This document shows positions 16,723 through 26,760 of a stretch of 64,000 bases of DNA, piece by piece. Position 1 is the first letter of the stretch; each line of letters begins with the position of its first letter. The notes beneath the pieces were generated by a model that was given only the letters and a program-made list of their open reading frames with translations, made no database searches and was not told the DNA's origin. The position numbers and the translations under genes are program-made. This DNA comes from DASXKD01 sp963707905 (GTDB taxonomy: Bacteria; Actinomycetota; Actinomycetes; Streptosporangiales; Streptosporangiaceae), in the NCBI GenBank assembly GCA_963707905.1, contig CAVPSA010000026.1, positions 62,001-126,000 on the forward strand, written 5' to 3'.

Positions 16723-18348
16723 ATGGCGACTGAGGCACTCGGCGAGGAGAGGCCAGCCCTCTTCCTCCGTAAAGCCACCGGTCTCGTCCGAGGCTGGTCG
16801 GTCAGGGACTCGATGATCTACGCGTGCCTGGCCACCAACTTCGTCACCCTCGGAATCTATGAGTTCACCTTCGCGGGGCCGGCGTTCCCGACCGGCCAGT
16901 TGATCACCGCGGTCATCATCTCGGGAATCTGGGTCTCGTTCCTGGTCATCGCGTACTCCGGGCTCATCGTGACGATCCCGCGGGCGGGCGGCGACTACGT
17001 CTGGCAGACCCGCATCCTGGGCAGCGGCCTCGGCTTCGTCATGGCCGCCACCGGGTGGTGGTTCATCTTGTGGCTGTGGGCGCCGATCTACGGCAACATC
17101 CTGTCGGTCCAGTTGTTCCAGCCGCTGTGGGCCACGCTGCAGTGGACCTGGCCAGCGGGCGGCGCCGTCTGGTTCGGCACAAAGAACGGGATCTTCGTGG
17201 TGACGCTCATCACGATCGCGCTGGCCGGCATCCTCGTGTCGATCGGGATGGCCGGGTACGCCAAGATCCAGCGCTGGTGCTTCATCGGCGGCATGATCGG
17301 CTTCCTCGTAATCGTGCTGCTGCTGCTGGTCAACTCGCACGCGAGCTTCGTCAGCTCGTTCAACCTTGAGGCGCACAAGCTGTTCGGCATCAACAACGCG
17401 TACGCGAGCACGAACACCGCGGCCGCCAAGCTCGGGACAACCTCGTCCCTGGGCTTCGGCCCGCTCGGGCCGACGATGTTGCTGGTACCGGCGATGATGT
17501 TCTTCATCCTGTGGCCGAACTGGGGCTCAACGCTCTACGGCGAGATCCGCGGCGCCAGTGACTTCCGGCGGGTCTTCACCGGCATGTTCGCCGGCCTGTG
17601 GATCACCGTGATCTGCACCGTCGTGTTCCTGCTGCTGGTGGCGAAGACCATCGGCTGGGGCTTCTACCAGAACCTGAACACGCTGGACTACAACCTCAAG
17701 CCGCAGTTCGGCATCTGGCCTTACCCGTTCATGTTCGCCGGCTGGCTGGTGCACAACACCGCCTTCCAGGTCGCCCTGATCCTGGTGCTGAGCCTGTGGT
17801 TCTTCGGCTGGGTGGGCACCCTCTTCCTGTCCTCGACCCGGGTCATCTTCGCGGCGGCGTTCGACCGGGTGCTTCCCGACCGGGCCGCCGAGGTCTCCGA
17901 GAAGCGCAAGGTGCCGTTCTACTCCCTGGTGCTGATGCTGCTGCCCGCGGTGGGGCTGGCCGCCATCTACGCGTACTCGGCGACCTTCCGCACCTACACG
18001 CTCGACGCCACGCTGGTGATCGCGGTCACCTACCTGTTCAGCGCGATCGCCGTGGTCATCCTGCCGTGGCGCAAGCCCGAGCTGTGGCAGGCGTCGCCCG
18101 CGAGCAAGATCAAGGTCTTCGGCATCCCGATCGTGCCGGTGTCCGGTCTGATCACGATCGGGCTGCTCGGCTTCTGCCTGTACGAGTGGCTCAGCAACGG
18201 CCTCTACTTCGTGAACAGCCGCGACTCGCTCTACTACATGGGCGCCATGTACGTGCTGGCGATCGTGCTGTACATAGTCGCCCGCATCGTCCGCCGCAGG
18301 CAGGGCATCGACCTCGGCCTGATCAACAAGGAGATTCCGGTCGAGTAG
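16723..18348 (+). CDS. APC-superfamily permease
   Basis: The 541-residue integral membrane protein has about twelve hydrophobic helices. The amino acid-polyamine-cation transporter features include an early IPRAGGDYVW motif (the TIPxxGG motif of APC transporters) and a conserved RVIFAAAFDRVLP segment. It probably imports an amino acid, amine or betaine-like compound. The following gene is a dimethylglycine/sarcosine oxidase type with ETF partners, which makes an N-methylated amino acid or amine a plausible cargo (inference). GGAGG lies 8 nt before the ATG. Confidence 0.8.
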   Translation: MATEALGEERPALFLRKATGLVRGWSVRDSMIYACLATNFVTLGIYEFTFAGPAFPTGQLITAVIISGIWVSFLVIAYSGLIVTIPRAGGDYVWQTRILGSGLGFVMAATGWWFILWLWAPIYGNILSVQLFQPLWATLQWTWPAGGAVWFGTKNGIFVVTLITIALAGILVSIGMAGYAKIQRWCFIGGMIGFLVIVLLLLVNSHASFVSSFNLEAHKLFGINNAYASTNTAAAKLGTTSSLGFGPLGPTMLLVPAMMFFILWPNWGSTLYGEIRGASDFRRVFTGMFAGLWITVICTVVFLLLVAKTIGWGFYQNLNTLDYNLKPQFGIWPYPFMFAGWLVHNTAFQVALILVLSLWFFGWVGTLFLSSTRVIFAAAFDRVLPDRAAEVSEKRKVPFYSLVLMLLPAVGLAAIYAYSATFRTYTLDATLVIAVTYLFSAIAVVILPWRKPELWQASPASKIKVFGIPIVPVSGLITIGLLGFCLYEWLSNGLYFVNSRDSLYYMGAMYVLAIVLYIVARIVRRRQGIDLGLINKEIPVE

Positions 18349-18412
18349 GAAGCGGCATCATCTCGCCACGCCGGGGCTCCGGGGGTCGCCCCGGCGCAGC
18401 GCAGTGTGGCAC

Positions 18413-18446
18413 CGGCCCCGCCGCCAGCAGTTCGGCGGCGGGGCCG
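18413..18446 (+). terminator. GC-rich terminator hairpin after the permease
   Basis: CGGCCCCGCCGCC (18413-18425) pairs perfectly with GGCGGCGGGGCCG (18434-18446) over an 8-nt loop, and TGTTCGTG follows. A smaller stem, GCCGGGG/CCCCGGC, lies just upstream at 18370-18394. Together they separate the permease from the oxidase gene. Confidence 0.6.
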
Positions 18447-18511
18447 TGTTCGTGCCGGACGGCGTGGGGAGATAGGGCGGTGACGTGCAGAGATGGGCGG
18501 GAAGCAGCGGA

Positions 18512-21039
18512 ATGACTGAGACTCCGACTCGGGCGAGCGCCGTCATCGTGGGGGCGGGCATCGTCGGCAACAGCCTGGTCCACCACCTGGCACTGCTGGG
18601 CTGGCGTGACCTCGTGCTGGTGGACAAGGGGCCGATGCCGAATCCGGGCGGCTCCACCGGGCACGCCTCCAACTTCATCTTCCCCATCGAGTACTCGAAG
18701 ATGATGATGGAGCTGACCCGGGACAGCACCGAGCAGTTCCAGGCCCTGGGCGTGTTCACCCAGAGCGGCGGGATCGAGGTGGCGCGCACCGCCGAGCGCA
18801 TGGCCGAACTGCGCCGCCGCTGCACCGCGGCCAAGGCCTGGGGGATTCCCGCCGCGATGCTCACGCCCGCCGAGACCCGCAAGCTGGTGCCGTACCTGGA
18901 CGAGACCGTGATTCTCGGCGGCGGGGCACTTCCCGACCGTGGGCGTGGTCGACTCGCTCCGGGCGGGCACGCTGATGCGGGAGCAGGCGCAGGCAGCCGG
19001 CGCGCTGACCGTGCTCGCCGGGACCGAAGTGCTCGGCATCGACACCGACGGACACCGGGAGCAGGCCCCAGGTGCGGGCCGTGCGCACCAGCGCGGGCGA
19101 CATCGAGACCGGCATCTGCGTGATCTGCTGCGGCGTCTGGAGCCCGCGCATCGCCCTGATGGCCGGGGCGCGGCTGGCGCTGACCCCGATCGTGCACCAG
19201 ATGATCAGCGTCGGCCCCATCTCGCTGTTCGCGGGCACCGCCGGGGAGATCTCCTACCCGATCGTGCGGGACGTGGACACCAACATGTACGAGCGCCAGC
19301 ACGGCGGCGACATGGAGGTCGGCTCCTACGCGCACCGCCCGATGATCGTCAGCCCGGACGACATCCCGTCCAACGAGGAAGCGGCGCTGTCCCCGACCGA
19401 GATGCCGTTCACCGCCGACGACTTCGACCCGCAACTCGCCGAGGCCCTGGAGCTGATGCCGGACCTGCTGGGTGACGAACGCGCCGGCATCCGCTACGCG
19501 ATCAATGGGCTGATCTCGATGACCCCGGACGGCCATCCGCTGCTGGGTGAGATGCCCGAGGTCAAGGGGCTGTGGTCGGCCGCGGCGAGCTGGATCAAGG
19601 AGGGCCCGGGCTGCGGCCGGGTGGTGGCCGAGCTGATGTCGGGCCAGGTGCCGTCCGTGGACGTGCACGAGGCCGACGTGGCCAGGTTCTACCCCTGCCA
19701 GCAGACGGTCGCCCACGTTCGGGCCCGGGCCCGTGAGGGCTTCAACAAGATGTACGGCATCGTCCACCCCGCCGAGCAGTGGGAGTCGGGCCGCCCGCTG
19801 CGGCTCAGCCCGTGCTACCAGCGCGAGGCGGACCTGGGCGCGGTGTTCTTCGAGACCGCGGGCTGGGAGCGCCCGCAGTGGTACGGCTGCAACGAGGAGC
19901 TGCTCGTCCCGCTACGCCGGCCGGCTCGGCGAGCGTTCCGGCCGAATGGGACACGCGGTGGTGGTCGCCGATCATCAACGCCGAGCACCTGGCCATGCGG
20001 GACGTGCTGCGGGCTGGTGGACCTGTCCGCCTTCGCGGTCTTCGACATCACCGGCCCGGCCGCGCTCGACGCGGTGCAGTCACTGGTCGTGGCGCAGGCC
20101 GACGTCCGGCGGGGCCGGGTGATCTACACCTCGCTGCTGGACGAGGCGGGCGGGTTCAAGGCCGACCTGACCGTGATGCGCCTGGGCGCCGAACACTTCC
20201 GGGTGGTCACCGGCGGGGCGACCGGCATGGCAGAGAAGAAGTGGTTCACCGACCATCTGCCCGCGGGAGCCCAGCTCACCGACCTCACCTCGGCCTGGGC
20301 CACGCTGGGCGTCTGGGGGCCCCGGGCCAGGGACGTGCTCCAGCCGGTGACCCTGGGCGATCTGTCCCATGAGGCGTTCGGGTTCGGCACCTGCCGGGAG
20401 GTGGAGCTGGGCGGCGTGACCGTGCTCGCCTCGCGTATCTCCTACGTCGGCGAGCTGGGCTGGGAGCTGTACATGCCGATGGAGCAGGGGGCCAGGGTGT
20501 GGGACACGGTCTGGGACGCCGGTCAGCCGCACGGCCTGGTGCCCGTCGGCATCGGCGTGTACGGCACGACCGGCCGGCTGGAAAAGGGCTACCGCGCCTT
20601 CGGCAACGAGCTGACCCCCGAGTACAACCTGGTCGAGGCCGGGATGACCCGGCCCCGGGTCAAGGAGCAGCCGTTCATCGGCAAGGATGCCTACCTGGCG
20701 CAGCGGGAGAGCCCGCCTGCGGCGGTGCTGTGCACACTGACGGTGGACGACCACGCGTCGGCCGACGGCCAGCTTCGCTACATGCTCGGCGGTGAGCCGA
20801 TCCTGTCCGCCGCCGGGGAGCGCCTGGTCGACACCGGCGGCCGTCCCTCCTACGTGACCAGCGCAGGCGCCGGGCCGTCGGTGGGCAAGCACCTGCTGAT
20901 GGCTTACCTGCCGCCACAGCAGGCGCACGAGGGTACCCGCCTGCTGGTCGAGTGCTTCGGTGAGCAGTATCCGGTCACGGTCGCGGTGGCCGGGTCCACC
21001 CCGCTGTTCGACCCGGAGAACACCCGGGTCCGGAGCTGA
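18512..21039 (+). pseudogene. Dimethylglycine/sarcosine oxidase-type gene, five frameshifts
   Basis: The conceptual protein is a FAD-dependent amine oxidase fused to a GcvT-like folate-binding domain (dimethylglycine dehydrogenase/oxidase family, about 840 residues). The N-terminal segment AVIVGAGIVGNSLVHHL binds FAD. SPIINAEHLAMRD, IGVYGTTGRLEKGYRAF and NLVEAGMTRPRVKEQPFIGKDAY mark the C-terminal half. Reading frame changes are needed near 18924, 19048, 19907, 19930 and 20010. Each fits one extra base, for example GGCGGCGGG(G)CACTTC at the first. Either the gene is decaying or the assembly is faulty here. The intact role would be oxidative demethylation of dimethylglycine or sarcosine with transfer of the C1 unit to THF, electrons going to the ETF encoded next. 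Confidence 0.75.
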
Positions 21040-21044
21040 GCCGG

Positions 21045-21824
21045 ATGGAGATCGGCGTCTGCGTCAAGCGCGTGCCCATGGTCGGCGGCAAGATCGTGCT
21101 GACCCCGGACGGGCAGGAGGTGGACACCCGGATGTCCGGGTTCGCCGTCAGCCCGCACGAGGAATGCGCGGTGGAAGAGGCGGTCCAGATCACCGAGCGG
21201 CTCGGCGGGACCGTCTCCGTGCTCACCCTCGGCCCGCCCGAGGCCGCCGACCAGCTCCGCGACGCACTGGCCCTCGGCGCCAAGCGGGCGGTGCTGCTGG
21301 AGACCGACGGCAGGGAATGGGGCCCGATCGCCACCGCGACGGCCATCGTCGCCGAGGTACGCCGCCACGCCGCCGACGGGCCAGGCTATGACCTGCTGCT
21401 GTGCGGCAACGAGGCGGCCGACACCGGCGACTACCAGGTGGGCATCCGGGTGGCGTGCGCCCTCGGCTGGCCGTGCGTCACCGGCATCAAGAACCTGGAG
21501 ATCACCGAGACCGACGGCCAGGCCACCGCACGCGCCCGGCGGGAGTACGGCGGCGGCGAGGAGACGTTCGAGTTCGGGCTGCCCGCGGTCATCTGTGTCA
21601 AGGAAGGCATCAACCTGCCCCGCTACCCCTCGCTGCCGGGACGGCTGCGCGCCAAGCGGGCGGTGATCGAGCGGGACGAGCCGCAGTGGCGCGACGATGG
21701 GCTGCGCAAGCGGTGCCTGCGGGTGCCCGCGACGCAGCGCAAGCAGGCCACCGTGCTGGGCACCGGGGCTGATGCGGTGCCCGCGCTCGTCGGCGTGCTC
21801 GAAGAGTGGGGCCTGCTGCCATGA
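21045..21824 (+). CDS. etfB: Electron transfer flavoprotein beta subunit
   Basis: The 259-residue ETF beta subunit begins with MEIGVCVKRVP and contains LLCGNEAADTGDYQVG and the conserved GLPAVICVKEGINLPRYPSLPGRLRAKR loop. With EtfA it forms a soluble heterodimer that takes electrons from flavin dehydrogenases. It starts 5 bp after the broken amine oxidase gene and overlaps etfA by 4 nt (ATGA), so it is probably dedicated to that dehydrogenase. It is intact although the oxidase reading frame is not. Confidence 0.9.
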   Translation: MEIGVCVKRVPMVGGKIVLTPDGQEVDTRMSGFAVSPHEECAVEEAVQITERLGGTVSVLTLGPPEAADQLRDALALGAKRAVLLETDGREWGPIATATAIVAEVRRHAADGPGYDLLLCGNEAADTGDYQVGIRVACALGWPCVTGIKNLEITETDGQATARARREYGGGEETFEFGLPAVICVKEGINLPRYPSLPGRLRAKRAVIERDEPQWRDDGLRKRCLRVPATQRKQATVLGTGADAVPALVGVLEEWGLLP

Positions 21825-22810
21825 CCGTGCTGTGCCTGGTGGAACACGATGCCGACGGGCCTGCCGACGCGTCGCTGCGGGCACTCACGTTCGCCGCGAG
21901 GCTGGCGGCCGGGGGCCCGGCCGGACCGGTACCCGTCGCGGCCGTGCTGTTCGGGCCCGCGGATCTGGTTCCTGGTGACGCGCTGGCCGCGTACGGGGCG
22001 GCCAGCGCGTACGTGGTCGAGCCCGGGCACCTGGACGGCTACGCACCGCGCGCCTGGGCGCAGGCCCTGGCCGGCCTGGCCGGACAGCAGGGCGCGACCG
22101 CCGTGGTCGCGGCGGCCACCGACCGCGGCAACGAGGTGCTGGCCTACCTCGGCGCGCTCACCGGCCTGCCGATGGCGGCGAACTGCATCCAGGCCGAGCC
22201 GGGCGGCGACGGCACGCACCAGGTCGTCCGGCACCGCTGGGCCGGCCTGCTGCTGGAAGAGGCCAGCCTGACGGGCTCGCCCGCGCTGATGACCGTGGCC
22301 ACCGAGGCGGTCCCGGCCACCGCCGCGGCGGAACCCGTCAGCGCCCTGCCCGTGCATCCGTACACCCCCAGCCTGACCGACGGCGACCTGCGGGTGCGGG
22401 CCACCGAGACGGCCGGCCATACTTCCGGCGCATCGCTCGCCACCGCGCGGGTCGTGGTCGGCGGCGGCCGCGGGGTCGGCGGGCCGGATGGCTTCGCGCC
22501 GCTCGAGGAACTGGCCGGCCTGCTCGGCGGGGTCGTCGGGGTCTCCCGGGTGGTGACCAGCGAGGGCTGGCGCCCGCACCGGCAGCAGGTCGGGCAGACC
22601 GGCACCAAGATCACGCCGGAGCTCTACCTTGCCTGCGGGATCAGCGGTGCCATCCAGCACATGGCCGGCTGCGCCGGCGCCAAGCACATCGTGGTGGTCA
22701 ACACCGATCCAGGGGCGCCCATCCTGAGCCATGCCGACTACGCGGTCGTGGGGGACCTGGGCGAAGTGATCCCCGCTCTGATAGCCGCTCTCCGGGGTCG
22801 CTCAGCCTGA
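21821..22810 (+). CDS. etfA: Electron transfer flavoprotein alpha subunit
   Basis: The 329-residue ETF alpha subunit has the C-terminal FAD domain motif VGQTGTKITPELYLACGISGAIQHMAG followed by VVNTDPGAPILSHADYAVVGD, both characteristic and intact. It is translated from an ATG overlapping the etfB stop. It pairs with EtfB to carry electrons from dimethylglycine/sarcosine-type dehydrogenases to an ETF:quinone oxidoreductase not present in this window. A GGCCGG/CCGGCC inverted repeat at 22827-22845 may end the operon. Confidence 0.9.
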   Translation: MTVLCLVEHDADGPADASLRALTFAARLAAGGPAGPVPVAAVLFGPADLVPGDALAAYGAASAYVVEPGHLDGYAPRAWAQALAGLAGQQGATAVVAAATDRGNEVLAYLGALTGLPMAANCIQAEPGGDGTHQVVRHRWAGLLLEEASLTGSPALMTVATEAVPATAAAEPVSALPVHPYTPSLTDGDLRVRATETAGHTSGASLATARVVVGGGRGVGGPDGFAPLEELAGLLGGVVGVSRVVTSEGWRPHRQQVGQTGTKITPELYLACGISGAIQHMAGCAGAKHIVVVNTDPGAPILSHADYAVVGDLGEVIPALIAALRGRSA

Positions 22811-22888
22811 GTTCGGTGGCTGGGGAGGCCGGCGGGCGCCCGGCCGCTGACATCACCTCACAAGACGGGTAAGAGAGAAGTATATGCC

Positions 22889-22915
22889 TTGACAGGAATA
22901 TGCCTGGGTGGGCAT
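22889..22915 (+). promoter_or_regulatory. Promoter and operator candidate for arsR
   Basis: A consensus -35 TTGACA (22889-22894) lies between two ATATGCC direct repeats (22882-22888 and 22898-22904). ATGCC (22900-22904) is inverted as GGCAT (22911-22915). The -10 is weak. The repeats over the promoter fit self-repression by the ArsR protein that follows. Confidence 0.45.
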
Positions 22916-22925
22916 GCTGGCGGGA

Positions 22926-23255
22926 GTGAACTCGGTTTTTGAGGTGCTGGCAGAGCCTCGGCGGCGGCAGATCCTCGATCTGGTGCGTGGCGGCGAGTGC
23001 TCGGTGAACGAGCTGGTCGCCATCCTGGAGATGAATCAGCCGGCCGTGTCAAAGCATCTGCGGGTGCTCCGCGAGGCCGGGCTGGTCCGGGTGCGAGTGG
23101 ACGAGCAACGCCGGCTCTACCGGCTGAGCCCGGAGCCGCTGCGGGAGCTGGACCGGTGGCTGGCTCCTTACCGTGCTGCGTGGGGCGCCAGCCTCGACAA
23201 GCTCGAACGGCACCTGGACCAGATGACAGACGGCGAGACGGGGGATGGACGATGA
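22926..23255 (+). CDS. ArsR-family transcriptional regulator
   Basis: The 109-residue winged-helix protein begins VNSVFEVLAEPRRRQILDLV and has the recognition helix NQPAVSKHLRVLREAGLV, typical of ArsR/SmtB regulators. No metal-binding cysteine cluster is present, which matches the subgroup paired with AHSA1/SRPBCC proteins. I prefer the GTG at 22926 because the upstream -35 box puts the transcript start near it; an ATG at 22914 is the alternative. It overlaps the AHSA1 gene by 4 nt (ATGA). Confidence 0.85.
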   Translation: MNSVFEVLAEPRRRQILDLVRGGECSVNELVAILEMNQPAVSKHLRVLREAGLVRVRVDEQRRLYRLSPEPLRELDRWLAPYRAAWGASLDKLERHLDQMTDGETGDGR

Positions 23256-23764
23256 CAGCAGGGAAACTGGAGGACCTCGGCGGGCGGTGGCGGCTGCGGT
23301 TCACCCGCGAACTCGGGCACCCGCAGGAGAAGGTGTGGCGCGCGATCACCGAGCCGGAGCACATGAAGGCGTGGTTCCCACAGCATGTCTCCGGCGACTG
23401 GGTGGTGGGCGGCCCGCTCACGTTCTCCAGCCCGGAGGGCCGCGGCCCGGACTTCGGCGGCGAGGTGCTCGCCTACCAGCCGCAGTCGCTGGTCGAGTTC
23501 CGCTGGGGCACCGACGTGATCCGCCTGGAACTGGTGGGCCGCCCGGACGGCTGCACGCTCACGCTGCTGGACACCTTCGACGAGGTGGGCAAGGCGGCGC
23601 GGGACGCGGCCGGCTGGCACGAATGCCTTGACCGGCTCACCGACGACCTCGGCAAGGGCGAGCTTTCGTTCCAGCCCGGCCAGCGCTGGGCCGAGGTGCA
23701 CCCGCGGTATGTCGAGGCGTTCGGCCCCGAGGCCGCCGCGATCGGCCCGCCGGCGGGCTACTGA
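23252..23764 (+). CDS. SRPBCC/AHSA1-domain protein
   Basis: The 170-residue protein has the AHSA1 (START-like) fold signature RFTRELGHPQEKVWRAITEPEHMKAWF and a late LDTFDEVGKAARDAAGWHECLDRL. Such ArsR-coupled proteins have a hydrophobic cavity; their ligand is generally unknown and their role may be stress protection or small-molecule binding. The stop overlaps the convergent membrane-protein gene by 7 bp. Confidence 0.8.
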   Translation: MTAGKLEDLGGRWRLRFTRELGHPQEKVWRAITEPEHMKAWFPQHVSGDWVVGGPLTFSSPEGRGPDFGGEVLAYQPQSLVEFRWGTDVIRLELVGRPDGCTLTLLDTFDEVGKAARDAAGWHECLDRLTDDLGKGELSFQPGQRWAEVHPRYVEAFGPEAAAIGPPAGY

Positions 23765-24210
23765 CCTGGGTTCGAGGGCGGCTCGGCTCGGCGGCCGGCG
23801 GGCTTCTTCTCGGCGCGGGTGTCGCTGGCACGTTCGACGGCGCCTTCGAGTTCGGTGAGGACCTGCCTGACGAAGCCCGGACCCGTGTCGCTCAGCTTCG
23901 GTCCCACGGCCTCCTTCAGGCTCTTGGGGATCAGGTCGACGGTGAGCGCGAGTGGCATGACCAGATAGACCACGGGCGCCACGATCAGCGTGAGCATCGC
24001 CAGGCCGATGCAGACAGAGGAGAACTGTGCCAGGCCAGAATTCCGGCACAGCAGTTCGTGCTCGGCACTGTAGGCGGCGAACTGCCGCTCCCATTGCGGA
24101 TCGGGCTGGCGCAGCCGCTCCCTGATGCCCCGTGCCTCGGCCCCGGCCGCGAGCGCGAAGATCGGCACGATCACCGCGACCGCCGAGGCGAACGCCTCCG
24201 TCATCTGCAT
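23758..24210 (-). CDS. Small membrane protein of unknown function
   Basis: The 150-residue protein has two hydrophobic segments: about residues 8-25 (ASAVAVIVPIFALAAGA) and about 62-90 (FSSVCIGLAMLTLIVAPVVYLVMPLAL). The C-terminal half is charged and hydrophilic. I do not recognise a family. It is convergent with the AHSA1 gene and lies 89 bp beyond the end of the TPR gene on the same strand. The ATG at 24210 has no strong ribosome site; a second ATG at 24204 is close by. Confidence 0.6.
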   Translation of the reverse strand: MQMTEAFASAVAVIVPIFALAAGAEARGIRERLRQPDPQWERQFAAYSAEHELLCRNSGLAQFSSVCIGLAMLTLIVAPVVYLVMPLALTVDLIPKSLKEAVGPKLSDTGPGFVRQVLTELEGAVERASDTRAEKKPAGRRAEPPSNPGQ

Positions 24211-24299
24211 GGCAGCAGGGTACGCGCGTGCACGATCATACCGGCATGAAGCCGCCAACCCCGGTGGCGCCAGCCCCGGCTGAACCCCGTCGGTGCCGC

Positions 24300-26760
24300 T
24301 CAGACCTGGGTCGCGGCCGCCAGGTTCTCCCGCGCCGTCTGGGTGAGCGGGTGGTCGGGCCCGAGTGCGCGCTCGGCATCGGCGAGCGTGCGCTCGAACA
24401 TCGCCTGGGCTTCGGCATACCGGCCCACCGTGTGGTAGGCGTGGGCGAGGTTGCTGCGGGAGGTCAGCGTGTCCGGGTGGTCCGGCCCGAACACGCGCTC
24501 GCAGTCGGCCAGGTTCTCCTCGTACAGCGGGATGGCCTGGGCCAGTTTGCGCGCCGAGTGGTAGGCCGAGGCAAGGTTGCCGCGTGCGGTGATGGTGTCG
24601 GGATGGTCGGGGCCCTGCCGCGCTTCCCGGTCGGCCAGGGTGCGCTGGTACAGCGGCACTGCCTCCTTGTACCGGCCGGCCAGGAAGCACGCGTCGGCGA
24701 GGTTGCCGCGTGCGGTGATGGTGTCGAGGTGATCCGGGCCCTGGGTCCGCTCCCGGCCGGCCAGCGTGCGCCGGTAGACCGGCAGCGCGTCTTTCAGCCG
24801 CCCGGCGGTGCGGTAGGCATAGGCCAGGTTGCCCCGCGCGGCCAGGGTCTCGGGGTGGTCGGGCCCCAGTGTCCGCTCCTGGTCGGCGACGAGCCGCTCG
24901 TGCAGTGGCAGTGCCTTCTCTGGCTGGCCAGCCGCCCGGTAGGCGTGGGCGAGGTCGGCACGTGCCGCGAGGGTGTCCTGATGGGCGGGCCCGAGCACCC
25001 GCTCCCGGTCAGCCAGGGTGCGCTGAAACGCGGCGATGGCCCGGTCGCTCAGCCCGGCGCCGAGATAGGCCTCACCCAGCTCCTCCCGCGCGGTCAGGGT
25101 ATCCGGATGGCGGGCACCCCGTCCCTGCTCGGATTCGGCGAGCACGCGCTCGGCGAGCTGGATCGCGTCGTTGGCACGGCCGGCCGAACGGTACGCGCGT
25201 GCCAGGTTGGCCCGCGCGGTGACCGTGTCGGGGTGCCCCGCGCCGAGGATTCGCTGCCGCTCGTTCAGCGACTCCTGGTACACCTGCACCGCGTCGTCCG
25301 GGCGCCCCGCCGCCTCATGCGCCGCACCCAGCCGGTCGCGGGCCAGGAGGGTATGGGCGTGGTTGGGCCCGAGTTCGGCCTGGCCGGTCTCCAGCATCGA
25401 CTGCCAGTAGCCGGTGGTGGCCGCGGTGAGGCCCGCGGCTTCGAGGCTCCGGCCCGCCCGCAGCAGCACCGGGTGGCATTCGGGGGTCCACAGCGCCCGG
25501 CCCACGGCCGCCTGCAGCCGTGCCGTGCAGTCGCGCAATGCCTGCTCGAACGAGGCGGGGACGGCAGTGCGGGGCCACACCTGGTACAAGCGCTTCGGCG
25601 GCGGTACGGGTGACCTCGTCGCTCTCGGCCGCGGTGAGGTTCTGCTGCACCGTGGCCTGGACCACGCTGTGCACCCGCACCGTGCGCGCGGCGCTGGTGG
25701 TATCGATGCTGACCAGGCCCGCCCGGGCGAGGTTGTACAGGGCAGCGCGGGCCTGCATTTCGTCGACCGGGGCGCCGCGCCGGTACCGGGTGAGGTAGGC
25801 GCAAGCGGCCTGGCTGGTGAGTACCGCACCAGGGATGCCGTTGGGATCCAGCATCGCGACCAGGGCCAGTGCCGGGCGGGCCAGCCCGGCCGGTGGGATC
25901 TGCTCGGCGAACTCGGTGGCCAGCGCCCAGGTGGACGCGACGATCGACGGGTAGGCGCCCGCCGCACCGCCTGCCAGGTGCTGCATGCGGTCGGCGACAC
26001 GGGCCCGGTATTGGCGGCAGTCCAGCCCCGCGTCGGCCATCAGCGCGGCCGCCTGCGCCAGCGCGATCGGCAGGTAGCCGAGGTCACCGGCCAGGTCGAG
26101 CGCGCCGATCCACTGGTCGGGATCAGCGTGGAGCTTGCTGGACAGGTAGGCGAGCGCTTCGCGGGGGCTGAACGGTCCCACCTCGACAGCACGCGGACGG
26201 TACGCGCGCACCGCGGTGTCGGGCCGGCGGCTGGTGACCAGCACCCGTCCCCGTGGTCCATGTGGCCAGAGTCCCTCCAGTACCGCCGCGTCGGCCAGGT
26301 CGTCGAGGATCACCAGCCATGGGCGGTCGGTCTCGGTGAGCCAGTCCAGGAAGTGCGCCGCCGTCGCTTCCGGCCCGTCGGCGGTGGGCCCGCCGACATC
26401 CTGCATGGCCTGGGCGTAGCCGGTGATGACGGCGTCCCGGCTGGACGGGGTCAGCCAGACGACCAGGTCCAGCGCATGGCGATCCCAGAGCGCGTGCGCG
26501 ACCGCGAGGGCGAGTTGCGTCTTGCCGGTGCCGCCGAGCCCGCCCAGGGTCCGGCTCGCTTCATCGGCCGGGATCAGCACGGCGGTGTCCCCGGGTGCCA
26601 GGCTGGCAGCCAGGCCGAGCCCGGTCTCCTGCCTGGGCACATGCGAGTCCGCCAGTTGCGGGATCAGGCCGGAGAGCAGCGGCCAGGTCACCTCTTCCGT
26701 GCGTGCCGGAGCGCCGTCTGGGTACCTGCCGCTCATCGCTGTCTGGTCACCAACCCGCAT
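24300..26760 (-). pseudogene. NB-ARC/TPR protein with one frameshift
   Basis: Two overlapping reading frames together encode a STAND-type protein of about 820 residues. The N-terminal part carries the P-loop LGGLGGTGKTQLALAVA, a Walker B-like LVILDDL and RVLVTSRRP. From about residue 400 come about nine kinesin-light-chain-type TPR repeats (GPDHPDTLTAR.NLA.AY...GR pattern). The frame breaks near 25587, where removing one G in CTTGTAC joins EAL to YQVWPR. Actinomycete NB-ARC/TPR proteins are signalling or regulatory scaffolds, some in defence. The role here is unknown. The break may be an assembly error, since the sequence on both sides is well preserved. Confidence 0.75.
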
